From the NCBI RefSeq assembly GCF_014050525.1, contig NZ_JACGAG010000006.1, forward strand, positions 1-64,000: a DNA stretch of 64,000 nt, given 5' to 3'. The translations under genes and the position numbers were made by a program. The notes under the pieces were generated by a model. It was not told the origin of the DNA, did not search any database, and saw only the letters and a list, made by a program, of their open reading frames with translations. This stretch comes from Clostridium sp. cel8 (lineage in GTDB: Bacteria > Bacillota > Clostridia > Clostridiales > Clostridiaceae). This document shows positions 46,112-55,399 of this stretch, piece by piece; the first letter of the stretch is position 1, and each line of letters opens with the position of its first letter.

Positions 46112-47302
46112 TTATCTTAATAATTGAAGAACTTGTTGTGGTTGTTGATTTGCCTGAGCAAGCATTGCCTGAGCTGCTTGAGACAATATATTGTCCTTTG
46201 AATACTCGGACATCTCTGATGCCATATCTACATCTCTTATTCTTGATTCAGCAGCAGTCAAGTTTTCACTTGATGTTCCGAGGTTATTTATAGTATGTTC
46301 CAATCTGTTTTGATAAGCACCAAGTTTTGACCTCTGAGATGAAACTTTTTCAATTGCATTTTGAATAGTTGAGATTGCTGCATTAGCTGCATATTTATCA
46401 TCAACTTTTATAGCATTTCCTGAAGAATCCTTTACTCCTAATGCTTCAGATCTCATATCTGCAATACCAATTTGCATTGTTTGACCTGAATTTGCACCAA
46501 TCTGTGCTGTAATAGATTTTGACCCATCACTAGTAGCATCTTCATGCTTGTTCAATACAACAGTAATGCTTTCTCCTACTTTCATGTTATCAAAAGTTCC
46601 ACTTAACGTCAAATCATTAGTACCGTCTACTGCACCAGCAACAGTCAATGAAGTAACACCAGATGCAACAGTAACACCTGTAATTGCGCTTCCAGTAGTA
46701 TCTCTAACATCAAATTTTGCTGTGCCACCTGAACCAACAGATATTTTTGTTATAGTTATTGCCCCATTTTTCGTACCGCTATTAGCAATATTTGAAGCTA
46801 CACCAGCTGCTAAACTTAAATCCTTAATTGAAGTATTATTATTTATAGAATATGTTCCTTTAACTTCTGCATTTACGCCAACAAGATCACCATTTAAAAG
46901 TTTCTTTGTGTTGAATTCAGTAGTATTACCTATTCTATCAATTTCATCAGTTAACTGATTAATTTCACTTTGTATAGCAGTTCTATCTGAATCGTTGTTT
47001 GTGTCATTTGCTGATTGAACAGCAAGTTGTCTCATTCTCTGAAGTATTGAATGAGTTTCATTTAATGCACCTTCAGCAGTTTGAATAAGAGATATTGAAT
47101 CCTGAGCATTAGTAGATGCCTGATTTAAACCATTAATCTGTCCTCTCATCTTCTCAGATATTGCAAGACCTGCTGCGTCATCTGATGCAGTATTAATTCT
47201 AAGTCCTGAAGATAATTTTTGCATTGCCTTTGATGCATTAGTTGAATTAATTGACATATTTCTTAAAGCATTATTTGCCATAAGATTGTGATTTATTATC
47301 AT
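46112..47302 (-). CDS. hag: main flagellin
   Basis: A 396-residue flagellin. The N-terminal D0/D1 domain (residues 1-160: [56 protein letters not shown]) and C-terminal D1/D0 domain (about 290-396, ending [11 protein letters not shown]) are canonical. The central 165-285 part is Thr/Ser/Gly-rich and is the surface-exposed region where glycosylation is likely. It has a sigma-D promoter, a CsrA-site leader, a strong terminator, and the glycosylation genes downstream. A shorter paralogue lies at 6823-7689. Confidence 0.97.
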   Translation of the reverse strand: MIINHNLMANNALRNMSINSTNASKAMQKLSSGLRINTASDDAAGLAISEKMRGQINGLNQASTNAQDSISLIQTAEGALNETHSILQRMRQLAVQSANDTNNDSDRTAIQSEINQLTDEIDRIGNTTEFNTKKLLNGDLVGVNAEVKGTYSINNNTSIKDLSLAAGVASNIANSGTKNGAITITKISVGSGGTAKFDVRDTTGSAITGVTVASGVTSLTVAGAVDGTNDLTLSGTFDNMKVGESITVVLNKHEDATSDGSKSITAQIGANSGQTMQIGIADMRSEALGVKDSSGNAIKVDDKYAANAAISTIQNAIEKVSSQRSKLGAYQNRLEHTINNLGTSSENLTAAESRIRDVDMASEMSEYSKDNILSQAAQAMLAQANQQPQQVLQLLR

Positions 47303-47310
47303 AATTTATT

Positions 47311-47342
47311 CCTCCTTGATTTTTGTAGTAGACATCCTTGTC
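47311..47342 (-). promoter_or_regulatory. two CsrA-type sites in the flagellin leader
   Basis: In the flagellin mRNA, GACAAGGATGTC (47331-47342) forms a 4-bp stem with the AGGA tetraloop exposed, and ACAAGGATGT matches the published CsrA selection consensus. About 15 bases further on, CAAGGAGG overlaps the ribosome site (47311-47318). Two sites, one in a hairpin and one on the Shine-Dalgarno, resemble the CsrA sites of the Bacillus subtilis hag leader. csrA and fliW lie about 4 kb upstream in the same region. Confidence 0.7.
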
Positions 47343-47400
47343 CATATTTTATTTATAATTAAACTCCGTAGAGCTAATTAACTTTTACTTTACAATTTAT

Positions 47401-47427
47401 TTATCGTACTAGATTCCTCTATCTTTA
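47401..47427 (-). promoter_or_regulatory. sigma-D promoter of the main flagellin
   Basis: On the minus strand TAAA (47424-47427) is followed by 17 bases and CGATAA (47401-47406), equal to the spacing in TAAA-N15-GCCGATAA. The start site should lie about 90 bases before the ATG, leaving a leader that contains the two CsrA-type sites. Confidence 0.8.
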
Positions 47428-47446
47428 TATGTTTTAGTAATTATTT

Positions 47447-47788
47447 TTATATTTTTTTACTAAATATTTTAGCAGACCTTATTTTATTTCCATATGCATT
47501 TGCTGCTGATTTGTTTTTAGCAATACATTCTAGTTTTCTCTTTATTATAATAGATTTCTTTTTCATTACATTTCTTGATTCATTTTCAATATTCTCTATA
47601 TTGAGTTTTTTATACAGTGCTTTGATTTCATCTTTTTTGCTACTATCTGAAATGAGCTCTTCTAAAATACACTGTCTTTTCTCCATAATATTTTCTAATC
47701 GATGGAATTCATCTTTCTTTAAAATTTCTATAATTTCTATAGTACAATATTTATAATCAATTAACATTTCTTCAATTTTTCTTTTCAT
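47447..47788 (-). CDS. FliT-like flagellar chaperone
   Basis: A 113-residue helical, Lys/Glu-rich protein directly after fliD (10-base gap), the place of fliT in many Firmicutes. It has the general FliT layout of an N-terminal helix (KIEEMLIDYKYCTIEIIEIL), a helical hairpin (residues 25-75) and a basic C-terminal helix. FliT guards the FliD cap before export. Sequence conservation is weak, so position is the main evidence. Confidence 0.65.
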   Translation of the reverse strand: MKRKIEEMLIDYKYCTIEIIEILKKDEFHRLENIMEKRQCILEELISDSSKKDEIKALYKKLNIENIENESRNVMKKKSIIIKRKLECIAKNKSAANAYGNKIRSAKIFSKKI

Positions 47789-47798
47789 AATAAACTTC

Positions 47799-49532
47799 CT
47801 AACTCAAGTATGCTGAAAGTATAGATTGCTGGGCATTAAGTTGTTCCATTGCCGTTTCTAGTGCTGTAAATTGATTATAATATTTCGTCTGGTCATCGTT
47901 CATCTGATCAGTAAGTTTATCTATTAAAAGCTGTTGTGTATATATTTGATCTGGAAGTGTTCCTGAACCACCAGTTCCAGTCACACTATAATCTTCTTGT
48001 AAATTAGCATACTTTGTAAGAATAGCATTGTTAAGTGTACTTCCAACTACTCCAACATTGTCAACTAAGATATCCTTTATTCTCTGAAATATTCCAGACT
48101 GATTAAATTTATCCTCAGAATCAGAACTATCTGATGTAGTTGTAAAAAGCTTTATTATTTCATCTGCATTATTTGTAATTGCATCTGTAAATTTTGTATC
48201 ATCTGTAATACTTATTTTTCCAGCATCACTTATTTTACTTGAAGTATCAATTCCTATTGAATTTTCTCCTATGCTTCCAAAATACAATGTTGATACTTGA
48301 TTGCCATCACTGTCCACAACTGGAGTTGTAAATGCATTTTCAAGATCATTTAAAAGATTTTCAAGATTATCATCATTTCTCAGTATTCCCTGTTTTGCTT
48401 TTTCTTCCCATTTTGATATTTGACTATCTGTCATTTCTTCCTTCTGCTCATCTGTAAGTGGTGGATAATCATAGTCCTTCTTTTCTTGTAATTTATCCCT
48501 TATCTTTACTATAAGATCATTATACTTATCAATAAAATTTGAAATAAGGTCGTGTATTTTCGAAGTATCTTTTGAAACAGATACACTGACAGGACTATCT
48601 CCAGAAACTTCACTTATACTCTTTCCCACATTACTTTCTGATATATCAGAATTTGTAGAATTTGAATCAGATATAGTATATCTTACTCCATTTATAGTAA
48701 AGCTATTTGAACTATTCTCACCGACAATATAATCACTTGATCCAGGTTCTTTTATTGCAAATAAAGCATTTTGACCTTGAATCTCTTCTCCTAATGTAGT
48801 TATACCAAGTGCATTTAAAAGAGTATCTCCATTTGATACATTTTCAATCTTCAAATTTGAGGATGTACCTGTATCTGAAGTCTGAATTGAAAATTGTCCT
48901 GTAAGGTCATTTAACCTTCCAGTAACTTGTCCGTCAGTCTGGGTTTTAATTGCTGTTATAAAATCACTAATAGTTGATGAATCAGTTATATCAAAAGTAA
49001 TTGTAGTCGTATCATTACTTCCATATGTTAGCTTAAAAGAATAAGTACCTTCACTTAGTCCAATATCAGTTAGCTTTGTAGAAGAATCTGCATTTTTTCC
49101 ATCAGAGGTTTGTACTTTATTAGTACCTGTTATAGATGCTGATTCTGCAAGCTGTTTTACTAGAATTTTGTAATTTCCTGAAACTGCCGTAGTTAATGCA
49201 CTTGCTGCAACTACAGTAGAATCAGAACTTTCACCTACCATATTATTATAATTACTTGAAGACAAAATATAATTTGAACTATCAGTTATATCAAAAAATG
49301 AACTCTGCAGGTCTTTAATATCGCTTATTACATCTTGATAAGCTTCTTGTTTCCATTCAATTAACTGCTGTTGCTGTTTTGCCTTATTTACCTTTGTCTT
49401 ATCAGATATAAGCATCTTTTCAACCATTGCATCTATATCAAGTCCCGTATTTAGTCCTGTAATTCTAAGCATATTTCCGCCGCCGGCTCCAGTTGAACCT
49501 ACTGGAATACTGCTACTTGTACTATCTGACAT
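47799..49532 (-). CDS. fliD: flagellar filament capping protein FliD
   Basis: A 577-residue hook-associated protein 2. The N-terminal coiled-coil region has MLRITGLNTGLDIDAMVEKM and KQQQQLIEWKQEAYQDV, and the C-terminal coiled coil ends QFTALETAMEQLNAQQSILS. The variable Ser/Thr/Asp-rich centre (about 110-400) forms the cap's outer domains. It caps the growing filament and guides flagellin folding. It lies 29 bases downstream of fliS, with the FliT-like gene following. Confidence 0.95.
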   Translation of the reverse strand: MSDSTSSSIPVGSTGAGGGNMLRITGLNTGLDIDAMVEKMLISDKTKVNKAKQQQQLIEWKQEAYQDVISDIKDLQSSFFDITDSSNYILSSSNYNNMVGESSDSTVVAASALTTAVSGNYKILVKQLAESASITGTNKVQTSDGKNADSSTKLTDIGLSEGTYSFKLTYGSNDTTTITFDITDSSTISDFITAIKTQTDGQVTGRLNDLTGQFSIQTSDTGTSSNLKIENVSNGDTLLNALGITTLGEEIQGQNALFAIKEPGSSDYIVGENSSNSFTINGVRYTISDSNSTNSDISESNVGKSISEVSGDSPVSVSVSKDTSKIHDLISNFIDKYNDLIVKIRDKLQEKKDYDYPPLTDEQKEEMTDSQISKWEEKAKQGILRNDDNLENLLNDLENAFTTPVVDSDGNQVSTLYFGSIGENSIGIDTSSKISDAGKISITDDTKFTDAITNNADEIIKLFTTTSDSSDSEDKFNQSGIFQRIKDILVDNVGVVGSTLNNAILTKYANLQEDYSVTGTGGSGTLPDQIYTQQLLIDKLTDQMNDDQTKYYNQFTALETAMEQLNAQQSILSAYLS

Positions 49533-49561
49533 AATTACACCTCCACTCTTTTAATTAATAA

Positions 49562-49957
49562 TTAATTAATAACTTTTTTAGTTTTAGAAATTTTATATGC
49601 TTCATTCCATGTATCTTTTACATTTTCTATAAGCGGAATTACTTCATCCATTATTTTAGCATCTTTTTTCATGTTAGCATCTATAAGTCTTCTCACTATA
49701 AAATCATATACGCTCATAAGGGATTTTCCCCATTTTCCTGCTTTTGAAATATCTAAAGATGCCATGAGTTCATAAAATATATTCTCCGTTTTTACTATAT
49801 TTTCATGAGCTTTTTTTATATCCTTGTCAAGTATAGCTTGTTTACCTATTTTAGCAAACCTTGATGCACCATCTACTAGCATTAAAAGCAGCTGCTCCTT
49901 TGATGCATAATTTATACTATTTGTCTTATATGTTTTATAAGCATTAGCTCCGTACAT
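49562..49957 (-). CDS. fliS: flagellin export chaperone FliS
   Basis: A 131-residue helical-bundle protein with the FliS start YGANAYKTYKTNSINYASKE, LLLMLVDGASRFAKIGKQA, and the WGKSLMSVYDFIVRRLIDAN segment. FliS binds the C-terminal D0 helix of flagellin, prevents early polymerisation, and in Bacillus also takes part in the FliW balance. The length is typical. The gap to the next gene upstream (50220-50519) is filled by a repeat element. Confidence 0.95.
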   Translation of the reverse strand: MYGANAYKTYKTNSINYASKEQLLLMLVDGASRFAKIGKQAILDKDIKKAHENIVKTENIFYELMASLDISKAGKWGKSLMSVYDFIVRRLIDANMKKDAKIMDEVIPLIENVKDTWNEAYKISKTKKVIN

Positions 49958-49977
49958 ATTTTACCTCCCCCTTTTTT

Positions 49978-50205
49978 CAATTCACAATGCACAATTCACA
50001 TTGCACAGTTCTCAATTCTCAGTTCACAGTTCACAATTCAATGCACAATTCTTTTCAATTCACAATGCACAATTCTCAGTTCATAGTGAATGATAGTTTT
50101 CTTCAGCTTCACTTCAGAAAACCTAAATTTTAGATTTTTCCTAAAGAAAAATCATCCTTCATTGTGATTTGTGAATTGTTAATTGTCATATTAATTGTCA
50201 TAGTA
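49978..50205. repeat. intergenic repeat element, copy between fliS and the 99-aa gene
   Basis: One full composite unit: outer runs of CAATTCACAATGCACAATT type, core with CTTCAGCTTCACTTCAG, CCTAAATTTTAG and GATTTTTCCTAAAGAAAAATC, then inverted runs ending AATTGTTAATTG. It has the same orientation as the other copies and contains no coding sequence. Confidence 0.88.
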
Positions 50206-50219
50206 AATTATTTCGCCTG

Positions 50220-50519
50220 TTATTTTTTCACGTCAATTATACTTCCTCTGTCATATCCACTTTCTGAGGCAGCATCTTCTTTAAATGCTTTTACTTCTAC
50301 TTCTTCAGTTTTAATTGCTTGTACAAGTATCTTCTTCTTATCTTTCCCTTGTTTATACTTTCCAAGTTGTGAAGAAAAACTTCCGCTTCCATTTTTAGAT
50401 TTATCCTTGCTTCCATTGTTTATGAAAATTTCCCTCTTGTTATGGATTCTATTTGCACTTGTAGTTTCTTTTACTCTACGTCTTACTTCAGGGTCTACTT
50501 TATTCAATCTAAATTCCAT
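50220..50519 (-). CDS. small basic protein of the late flagellar operon
   Basis: A 99-residue unknown protein, MEFRLNKVDPEVRRRVKETT at the start, then a polar, Lys/Ser/Gly-rich, probably unstructured middle and an acidic tail ending SIIDVKK. No cysteine, signal peptide or membrane helix. I start at ATG 50517-50519, since the longer upstream reading runs through repeat DNA. It lies between flaG and fliS, flanked by repeat elements on both sides, so it is likely co-transcribed with the flagellar genes. The function is unknown. Confidence 0.6.
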   Translation of the reverse strand: MEFRLNKVDPEVRRRVKETTSANRIHNKREIFINNGSKDKSKNGSGSFSSQLGKYKQGKDKKKILVQAIKTEEVEVKAFKEDAASESGYDRGSIIDVKK

Positions 50520-50534
50520 AATAACACCCCTTTT

Positions 50535-50735
50535 CAATGCACAGTTCACATTGCACAGTTCACAGTTCTTTTCAATGCACAGTTCACATTGCACAATTCA
50601 CAATGATTGTTAGTTTTTCTCGGTGTTACTTCGAAAAACTTAAATTTTAGATTTTTCCTAAAGAAAAATCATCCTTAATTGTGCATTGTGAATTGTTAAT
50701 TTTTAATTGTCATAGTGAATTCTTAATTATCACTG
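50535..50735. repeat. intergenic repeat element, copy between the 99-aa gene and flaG
   Basis: Composite unit with GCACAGTTCACATTGCACAG-type runs, the core AAACTTAAATTTTAGATTTT and CCTAAAGAAAAATCATCC, and closing AATTGTGCATTGTGAATTG. It fills almost the whole gap and has the same orientation as the other copies. Confidence 0.88.
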
Positions 50736-50738
50736 TTC

Positions 50739-51125
50739 TCACGCTTTTTCATCCATGAAAATTCCGGACATTTCACAAAACTTGTCTATCATATCTATTA
50801 TTTTAGTAGGCGGAACTTCTTTGATTACTTTATTTGTACTGTCATCTACTATTTTAAAAACAATATCTTTAAATTTTCCATACACTTCAAACTTTAAATG
50901 AGTTGAAGTTTTATCCATAAGTTCATTCATTTTATCTGCAACATCTTTTATATCTTTCTTACCTATAACATTGTTTGCTTTAGATTTATCATATTCGTTT
51001 ACAGTTGGAAAATACATTCCCTCTGTATCTTTTAAAATTGTATTTTCATAACTTTCTGCACTTAAACTAGATGTATTAAACTCTAAAGGCTGTTGTCCTC
51101 CTTGACTCATACCTATAACTTCCAT
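50739..51125 (-). CDS. flaG: FlaG-family protein
   Basis: A 128-residue protein. A polar N-terminal half precedes the FlaG domain (about residues 60-128) with HLKFEVYGKFKDIVFKIVDD, KVIKEVPPTKIIDMIDKF. FlaG affects filament length and is usually encoded near fliD and fliS, as here. I start at ATG 51123-51125 (MEVIGMSQ), which has GAGGTG at good distance; an upstream GTG is less likely. Confidence 0.88.
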   Translation of the reverse strand: MEVIGMSQGGQQPLEFNTSSLSAESYENTILKDTEGMYFPTVNEYDKSKANNVIGKKDIKDVADKMNELMDKTSTHLKFEVYGKFKDIVFKIVDDSTNKVIKEVPPTKIIDMIDKFCEMSGIFMDEKA

Positions 51126-51155
51126 GCCAATCACCTCTTTTATTTATAAATATAT

Positions 51156-51371
51156 CTATTTTTTAAATTTTTTTAGCAAACTCATATCTGAAGCTGCCGC
51201 ACTCCTATTTTCTTTTTCTACTTCTTTGTAAAGTTCTTTTCTTAGTATTGTAACGCTTTTAGGTGCAGATATAGACAGCTTTACACTGCCATCTTCTATC
51301 TTTGAAACTGTTATTTCTATATCATCACCTATAAGCAGTGACTCACCTTTTTTTCTACTTATAACAAGCAA
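51156..51371 (-). CDS. csrA: carbon storage regulator CsrA
   Basis: A 71-residue RNA-binding protein with the strand order of CsrA ([40 protein letters not shown]) and RNA-contact residues Leu4, Arg6 and Arg44 region intact. In Gram-positives it represses flagellin translation and is antagonised by FliW, encoded immediately before it (stop and start adjacent). The flagellin leader at 47311-47342 carries matching sites. Confidence 0.96.
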   Translation of the reverse strand: MLVISRKKGESLLIGDDIEITVSKIEDGSVKLSISAPKSVTILRKELYKEVEKENRSAAASDMSLLKKFKK

Positions 51372-51803
51372 TCAATTTTCCTCCTTAAAAAGTGGATATT
51401 TTATTGAATAGCTGCTGCCATCTAATATTATTTGTTCCCCTATTTTTTTATTTATATTTATAACAAAAGGAGCTTTTAAATTTGCTGTTATATTTTCAAT
51501 CTTCGAATTTAAAGTAACAGTATTAAAAACAATTATGTCTTCATAGCTCTTTATTCCAAGTTCTTCCATTTTGCTATCATCTAGATCAAATTCATAGTCT
51601 TTAAGTATATTAAATGGTGATATCAATACAAGACCTATAGATAAATCTTCAATGGATTGAAGTACATAAAACAAATTGTTTTCCTCAACAGGAAATATAA
51701 TAAACTTTTTCAAGTTTTCAAATCCCGGTATACCCTTTTTAAAAGTTATAACATCACTATCTTTATAATGCTTTATACCGTGATACTTTGTTTTTATTTC
51801 CAT
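51372..51803 (-). CDS. fliW: flagellar assembly factor FliW
   Basis: A 143-residue beta-barrel protein with the FliW start MEIKTKYHGIKHYKDSDVIT, FKKGIPGFENLKKFIIFP, LKAPFVININKKIGEQIILD and the family length. FliW binds either flagellin or CsrA; when flagellin is exported, FliW is freed and blocks CsrA, allowing flagellin translation. The csrA start directly follows its stop codon, as in Bacillus. Confidence 0.96.
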   Translation of the reverse strand: MEIKTKYHGIKHYKDSDVITFKKGIPGFENLKKFIIFPVEENNLFYVLQSIEDLSIGLVLISPFNILKDYEFDLDDSKMEELGIKSYEDIIVFNTVTLNSKIENITANLKAPFVININKKIGEQIILDGSSYSIKYPLFKEEN

Positions 51804-51828
51804 ATTCTATCTCCCAACTTTTGTAATT

Positions 51829-51935
51829 AATAGCTAATAGTTAATAATTAATATTTCAGAAAACATATATTTTAGATTTTCTCTTAGAAAATCATCCTTC
51901 ATTGTGCACTGTGAATTGTGAATTCTTAATTATCA
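51829..51935. repeat. shortened intergenic repeat element between fliW and flgL
   Basis: A reduced copy: TTTCAGAAAACATATATTTTAG, the GATTTTCTCTTAGAAAATC hairpin, CATCCTTCATTGTGCACTG and closing GTGAATTGTGAATTCTTAATT. The left arm is lost, replaced by TAATAGCTAATAGTTAATAA. It fills the gap and keeps the common orientation. Confidence 0.8.
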
Positions 51936-51939
51936 ACTA

Positions 51940-53316
51940 CTACCTAATGTAGTCCATAAGCGTAGGCTGCATTATCTTTGCTCCAGCCTGAAGACATGAT
52001 TGATATACTGTAATCATAGTTGAAAGTTCTATAGTCTTCTTTGTAACATCTATATCTTCTATGTCTGAGAGTACTTCAGTTAAATTCAAATCAGCTGCAG
52101 AGTTTTGATCTGCTAAATCCTCCATTCTATTTCCCTTTGCACCTATCTCTGAGCGAATTTTTATTACTTGCTTTGAAGCTGCATCTATAGAATCAAGATC
52201 TTCTCCTGTTAATTTTTCAAGTGCAGCATCTTCATCATATTTCCATACTGTATTTCCATCTGAGTCTGTTGATTCAACTTGTCCTGCCATATGGTGAACT
52301 ATTCTGTCCATAAGATCAAGTACATTATCATCTTCACCATCTCCATAGTTTAACACCTCTGTTGCCGTAGCATTGTATTCAAGAACTACTCCTTGAGATA
52401 CTTCTATTGTCTTCTTTGAAGATATATTTTCCATATCCATACTAGAAAGCTGTTTTCCACTGACATCTGACATATCTGACATATCTGGCATATCTAATAT
52501 ATCTGTTGTAGATATTGTTATATTGTCACTACTATTTATTGCAAGAAATTTTATATTTCCATCATTTGTCTTTACCACATTGATCTTATCTTTTAATGTT
52601 CCATTATTTTGTATCTGAGAATTCAAATCCTTAACTACATCATCTATATCTGAGTATGATGATTTTAAAGTTAAATCTTCCTTAGTTCCTCCATTAACGC
52701 TAAAACTTACTGTACCACTTTTCCAATTATCTATATTAAATCCATCTGATACGACTTCCGGAATGTCCTCTAATGTATCTCCGTCTTTATTTGCATACTT
52801 AAGTGAGATGCAACCATTATAATCAGTTAATTCATTTCCACTTGAATCAGTACCACTTCTAGTTATGTCATATGACTCAGTCTTTACAGGCTTTGAATTT
52901 CCTGCTGTACCTCCAAAAATATACTCTCCTTCAAAATTAGTATTTAAAATCTGTGCAAGCTGTGCTATTTGCTGGTTTATTTCATCATTTATCTTATCTC
53001 TATCATCTTGCACATATGCTCCACCAGATTTAACAAGATTATCTCTTATATTTGAAAGTACTGTCCCAAGCTGCCCAAGTGCAGTATCTGTAGTATCCAT
53101 CCACTTACTTGCAACTTTTATATTTGAAGCATACTGAGAATTTGCACTTATTGAAGTTTCAAGCTGCATTATTCTCTCTACATTTAGAGGATTATCAGAA
53201 GGCTTTGAATAATTCTTCGTAGAAGCTACTTGCTGCTGTATCTTACTCAAATTTTGCAGATTTGTCTGCATATCAAATAAAAAATTATTCGACAATGACT
53301 TATTTGTTACTCTCAT
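51940..53316 (-). CDS. flgL: flagellar hook-associated protein 3 FlgL
   Basis: A 458-residue hook-filament junction protein. The N-terminal flagellin-like helix (MRVTNKSLSNNFLFDMQTNL, YSKPSDNPLNVERIMQLE) and C-terminal helix (SSTMITVYQSCLQAGAKIMQ-like ending with PTLMDYIR) are conserved, with a Ser/Asp-rich middle (about 150-330) longer than in enteric FlgL. It joins FlgK to flagellin. It lies downstream of flgK, separated by a repeat element. Confidence 0.92.
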   Translation of the reverse strand: MRVTNKSLSNNFLFDMQTNLQNLSKIQQQVASTKNYSKPSDNPLNVERIMQLETSISANSQYASNIKVASKWMDTTDTALGQLGTVLSNIRDNLVKSGGAYVQDDRDKINDEINQQIAQLAQILNTNFEGEYIFGGTAGNSKPVKTESYDITRSGTDSSGNELTDYNGCISLKYANKDGDTLEDIPEVVSDGFNIDNWKSGTVSFSVNGGTKEDLTLKSSYSDIDDVVKDLNSQIQNNGTLKDKINVVKTNDGNIKFLAINSSDNITISTTDILDMPDMSDMSDVSGKQLSSMDMENISSKKTIEVSQGVVLEYNATATEVLNYGDGEDDNVLDLMDRIVHHMAGQVESTDSDGNTVWKYDEDAALEKLTGEDLDSIDAASKQVIKIRSEIGAKGNRMEDLADQNSAADLNLTEVLSDIEDIDVTKKTIELSTMITVYQSCLQAGAKIMQPTLMDYIR

Positions 53317-53335
53317 AATTTACCCCCAATCTAGT

Positions 53336-53545
53336 TCAATTCACAATGCACAGTTCTCAATTCACAATTCAATACAATTCTCAATTCAGTTCAATTCACA
53401 GTTCACAATGATTGTTAGTTTTCTTCAGTTTTACTTCAGAAAACCTAAATTTCAGATTTTTCCCTAAGAAAAATCATCCTCCACTGTGCATTGTGAATTG
53501 TGCATTCTTAATTGCCACTGTGCATTTTTTAATTGTGAATTAATA
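53336..53545. repeat. intergenic repeat element between flgL and flgK
   Basis: Composite unit with CAATTCACAATGCACAG-type runs, the core CTTCAGTTTTACTTCAG, CCTAAATTTCAG and GATTTTTCCCTAAGAAAAATC, and closing TGTGCATTGTGAATTGTGCA runs. It fills the whole gap with the common orientation. Confidence 0.88.
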
Positions 53546-53546
53546 A

Positions 53547-55382
53547 TTAGCTAGTCTTAAGTCCATTTATAACTACATCAAGCAAAGTATCCACTGTTGA
53601 TATCGCTTTTGCGTTTGCCTGATAGCAGTGTTGAAACTGGATTAAGTTTGTCATTTCTTCATCTATTGAAACACCTGAAATTGATTCTCTTGACTGCTCA
53701 TAATTTGCAAGTTGTGTTGCTTTATTTTCAACTTGCTGTGTTGCCTCTTTGGCCTCAACTCCTATCTTATTTACAAGATCATTAAAATAGTTGTTAAGTG
53801 TCTTACCTCCTTCTGCATTTCCTATCTTGTACACATTGTTTAAATCACTATCCGGAGCAAATATATCACTAACTAAATCCTCTCTTGTACTTGTGTCTGT
53901 AACATCTTGAATATTCATTAGACTGTTTGCAAGTTGTGCTACAGCAACAGCTCTATTTGGATCTGTACTACTTCCAAGAGAATCTCCACTTGAATCATAT
54001 TTAGTTGCAGTCTTTATTTTTGAAGGATCGTTTAAAATTTCCACATTAACAGTTATATTTGATGCATTTATGCCATTCTCGTCATCTGCACCATAAGTAG
54101 ATATATCTGCATCTCCATTTACAAAGAAGTTATTTATTCCTCCTTCTGGATCTCCACTATCATCTGCTGTCCACTTATCACTTTGGCTTATTATAGCATT
54201 TACTGAAAGTGCAAGCGCCTTTGCAAGGCTATTTAACTCATTTTCGTACTCTGTTACATTATCTTGAACTGACATATATCCTTTAAGCTCACCAGATGGT
54301 GGCTTAAAAAGAGCAAGTTTATCAAAATTTACCTTTTCTCCATTTTTTAATGTTACTGTACTGCCGCTTTCTGTGACTTTTAAAGCATTTCCATCCTTAT
54401 CCGACCAAAGAACTCTTGTCTTGTCAAGTTCCTCTTTCTCCTCATCTGTCATTACTACCTTAATTGATACCTTGCTGCTAGCATCATTTGTGTCTCCCTT
54501 TTTGTAATAAGTAACCTTATAAGTTCCATCAGTTCCTGTCTCTTCTATGCTTGATACATAGGAAAGAGTTGCAACATCGTCTGGATTTTCGGCCTGAACA
54601 ACATTTAAAACTTTTCCATCAGTTCCAAGTGGGGCAGTACCACAATCTCCTGAGTCTGGCTCAACTCCCAAGTTAGATGTTGTAACATCAATTCCACCAA
54701 AATCCTTCTCTGTTACATCTATACCAAGCTGATCACTTAGTTCATCGAGCAACTTATCTCTTCTATCCATAAGGTCATTTGGATTATTTCCTGAATTTTT
54801 TATATCTATTATCTGCTGGTTCAGTTTTGACAGCTGTTCAAAAATACTATTTACATCTACAACAGAATTTTTTATTTCAGTTGCAGCATTGGTCTTTATA
54901 TCTGATAGTTGAGAATATGTACTATTTAACTGACTTGTAAGCAGATATGCCTGCTGTGCAACAGTATTTTTATTTTGCGTTGATGAACTTAAACTTTGCC
55001 ACGAATTGAAAAACTCAGTCATAAGTGTAGACAATCCACTATCTGTAGGCTCATTTATTACTCCTTCAACTTGACTTAAGTACTTCTCTGCAGCTGTATA
55101 CTGTCCATTTATAGAATTCTGAACCCTATACTGATAGTCTATAAATGTATCTCTTATTCTTTCAATAGACTCTACTGTTACTCCTGTTCCAAGCTGTCCT
55201 GCACCTGCTGGGCTATCAACACTAGGCATTGTATAAGGCGTTGTTGTAACCATATTAGCTCTTTGCCTTGAATAGCCATCTGTACTCGCATTTGCTATAT
55301 TATGTGATGTAACATTTATAGCAGTCTGCTGGGAAAAAAGTCCGCTCTTTGCTGTATTAAATATAGAAAATAAACCTGGCAT
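53547..55382 (-). CDS. flgK: flagellar hook-associated protein 1 FlgK
   Basis: A 611-residue hook-filament junction protein. N-terminal axial motif: FSIFNTAKSGLFSQQTAINV, then SHNIANASTDGYSRQRANMV; C-terminal motif SIDEEMTNLIQFQHCYQANA, ISTVDTLLDVVINGLKTS. A large Asp/Ser-rich middle (about 240-480) is expanded. Length and ends are typical. Its stop at 53547 borders repeat DNA, and another repeat lies just upstream of its start. Confidence 0.96.
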   Translation of the reverse strand: MPGLFSIFNTAKSGLFSQQTAINVTSHNIANASTDGYSRQRANMVTTTPYTMPSVDSPAGAGQLGTGVTVESIERIRDTFIDYQYRVQNSINGQYTAAEKYLSQVEGVINEPTDSGLSTLMTEFFNSWQSLSSSTQNKNTVAQQAYLLTSQLNSTYSQLSDIKTNAATEIKNSVVDVNSIFEQLSKLNQQIIDIKNSGNNPNDLMDRRDKLLDELSDQLGIDVTEKDFGGIDVTTSNLGVEPDSGDCGTAPLGTDGKVLNVVQAENPDDVATLSYVSSIEETGTDGTYKVTYYKKGDTNDASSKVSIKVVMTDEEKEELDKTRVLWSDKDGNALKVTESGSTVTLKNGEKVNFDKLALFKPPSGELKGYMSVQDNVTEYENELNSLAKALALSVNAIISQSDKWTADDSGDPEGGINNFFVNGDADISTYGADDENGINASNITVNVEILNDPSKIKTATKYDSSGDSLGSSTDPNRAVAVAQLANSLMNIQDVTDTSTREDLVSDIFAPDSDLNNVYKIGNAEGGKTLNNYFNDLVNKIGVEAKEATQQVENKATQLANYEQSRESISGVSIDEEMTNLIQFQHCYQANAKAISTVDTLLDVVINGLKTS

Positions 55383-55399
55383 TTTATCACTCCACCCCT

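Noticed and set aside
53336-53545. Insertion sequence remnants in the flagellar gaps
   Set aside because: The elements carry no coding sequence and no transposase fragment, and I found no clear target duplications by eye. I list them as a repeat family rather than as IS elements.
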